From: Ferrithrix thermotolerans DSM 19514
GTDB taxonomy: Bacteria; Actinomycetota; Acidimicrobiia; Acidimicrobiales; Acidimicrobiaceae
Assembly: GCF_900128965.1 (NCBI RefSeq)
Contig: NZ_FQUL01000001.1
Coordinates: 47,932-111,931, forward strand
Length of the DNA stretch: 64,000 nt
Reading direction: 5' to 3'
Positions 63,452 to 64,000 of the stretch are shown here, piece by piece (position 1 is the first letter of the stretch; each line of letters opens with the position of its first letter). Below the pieces are notes generated by a model that worked only from the letters and a program-made list of their open reading frames with translations, made no database searches and was not told the origin of the DNA. The position numbers and the translations under genes were made by a program.

Positions 63452-64000
63452 TTATGGCACAATCTTGGAAAGCGGGATCTCCAAGATATCGCTGGCTCCG
63501 TGATCTTTTAGCGCAGGTATGAGGGTGTTTATAGTGTGGCGTGGGACCACAGCCTCTACTGCGTACCCCAAGTCGCCGTAGAGCTTAGAGATAGTAGGTG
63601 CTTTCATGGAAGGCAGGAGACCGATCACGACATCTAGATCCTCCTCCGCCACATTCAGCTTGACAAGAACCTTTGAGCGAGCGGCTAAAGTACCCTGTAA
63701 GAGCGTCATAAGCTGCTCAATAGCATGGAGCTTGAGCGGATCTGAGACTACATCTTTGTTGGCGATCACCTCGGTATGGGAGACCAAAATTGTGTCTATG
63801 ATACTTAGACCGGCCGCTCTCAAAGCCTTACCTGTCTCTGTGATCTCAACCACGGCATCTGCTATATCGGGCACCTTCGCCTCCGTGGCGCCGTATGAGA
63901 ACACAACCTCCACCTCTACGCCAAGATCCTTGAAGTACCGCTTGGTAATAGAAGGGTACTCGGTCGATACTCTCACGCCATCTCGTAGATCAGAAGGGGT
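63452..64000 (-). CDS. hisG: ATP phosphoribosyltransferase, C-terminal part (runs off right edge)
   Basis: The frame is open from TAA 63452 to the window end, 182 codons, reading VSTEYPSITKRYF, EVVFSYGATEAKVPDIADAV and TLLQGTLAARSK with the ending DILEIPLSKIVP, all HisG. A downstream GTG (63976) is internal, not the start, because codons to the right continue in frame (PSDLRDGVRVSTEYP). It catalyses the first step of histidine synthesis. The C-terminal regulatory domain of long-form HisG is present. Confidence 0.93.
   Translation of the reverse strand, partial: TPSDLRDGVRVSTEYPSITKRYFKDLGVEVEVVFSYGATEAKVPDIADAVVEITETGKALRAAGLSIIDTILVSHTEVIANKDVVSDPLKLHAIEQLMTLLQGTLAARSKVLVKLNVAEEDLDVVIGLLPSMKAPTISKLYGDLGYAVEAVVPRHTINTLIPALKDHGASDILEIPLSKIVP

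Noticed and set aside
1-64000. CRISPR arrays, insertion sequences, prophage, tRNA or rRNA genes
   Set aside because: Looked for direct-repeat spacing, terminal inverted repeats, transposase motifs and T-loop sequences; none seen.

Overview
The window looks like a chromosomal segment from an actinomycete-type bacterium, most plausibly of the class Acidimicrobiia (inference). The pointers are: the gene order infC-rpmI-rplT-rRNA methyltransferase-pheS-pheT-argC-J-B-D-R-G-H, which matches mycobacterial gene order; a classical menaquinone pathway; an NDMA-dependent alcohol dehydrogenase beside a mycofactocin-type glycosyltransferase (MftF); several genes that look leaderless; and, at the left edge, a secreted protein with a GGIFTFGDAGFYGSMGG-type repeat common in acidimicrobial surface proteins. 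Base composition looks balanced by eye. No tRNA, rRNA, CRISPR array, transposase or prophage was found.

Layout. 1-332: start of a secreted repeat protein. 333-1690: gene-poor, with two strong hairpins. 1691-9714 (all minus): a soluble VirD4/TraG-like ATPase, an AMACR-type racemase, two alpha/beta hydrolases, a PH-SHOCT membrane protein, Ddl and a membrane-anchored MurF-like ligase (cell-wall pair), and a small Cys protein. 9894-16767: a small acidic protein, HIT protein, RNase D, TyrRS, a phospholipase-D-like lipoprotein and a diguanylate cyclase. 17173-22815: menaquinone genes menD, menH-like, menA, menB, menE. 23250-31989: an SDR, a cupin pseudogene, a YyaL/DUF255 protein with an unknown partner, an ABC exporter, an AhpD-like enzyme, small membrane proteins and a TetR regulator. 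32042-35956: a molybdate/tungstate module with a fused permease-ATPase, a lipoprotein receptor and an XRE regulator that has two 18-bp operators at its promoter. 35965-41793: amidase, a conserved unknown, DnaE. 42017-45130: NDMA-ADH, MftF-like glycosyltransferase, GNAT acetyltransferase. 45709-47271: TauE/SafE exporter and 3-methyladenine glycosylase. 47273-60479: the arginine genes (no argF), pheST and the infC-rpmI-rplT operon. 60642-64000: DUF1844 protein, LMW phosphatase, MFS transporter, and the C-terminal part of HisG running off the right edge.

How the parts work together. Ddl makes D-Ala-D-Ala and MurF attaches it to the peptidoglycan precursor. MenD, MenE, MenB, MenA and perhaps the MenH-like hydrolase cover most steps from isochorismate to demethylmenaquinone; MenF, MenC and the final methyltransferase are not here. 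The XRE protein probably senses molybdate or tungstate and controls ModA and ModBC. ArgC-J-B-D-G-H are the arginine enzymes with ArgR as regulator; a good 16-bp ARG box overlaps the argC start codon.

Most notable points: two genes (infC and the GNAT gene) appear to start at ATA codons; a cupin gene has exactly three in-frame stops and no frameshift; argF is missing from an otherwise canonical cluster; an MftF/NDMA-ADH pair stands apart from the rest of the mycofactocin genes; and paired TGTC-N10-GACA operators flank the modABC regulator promoter. I did not find a system I could call wholly new. These are the best leads.
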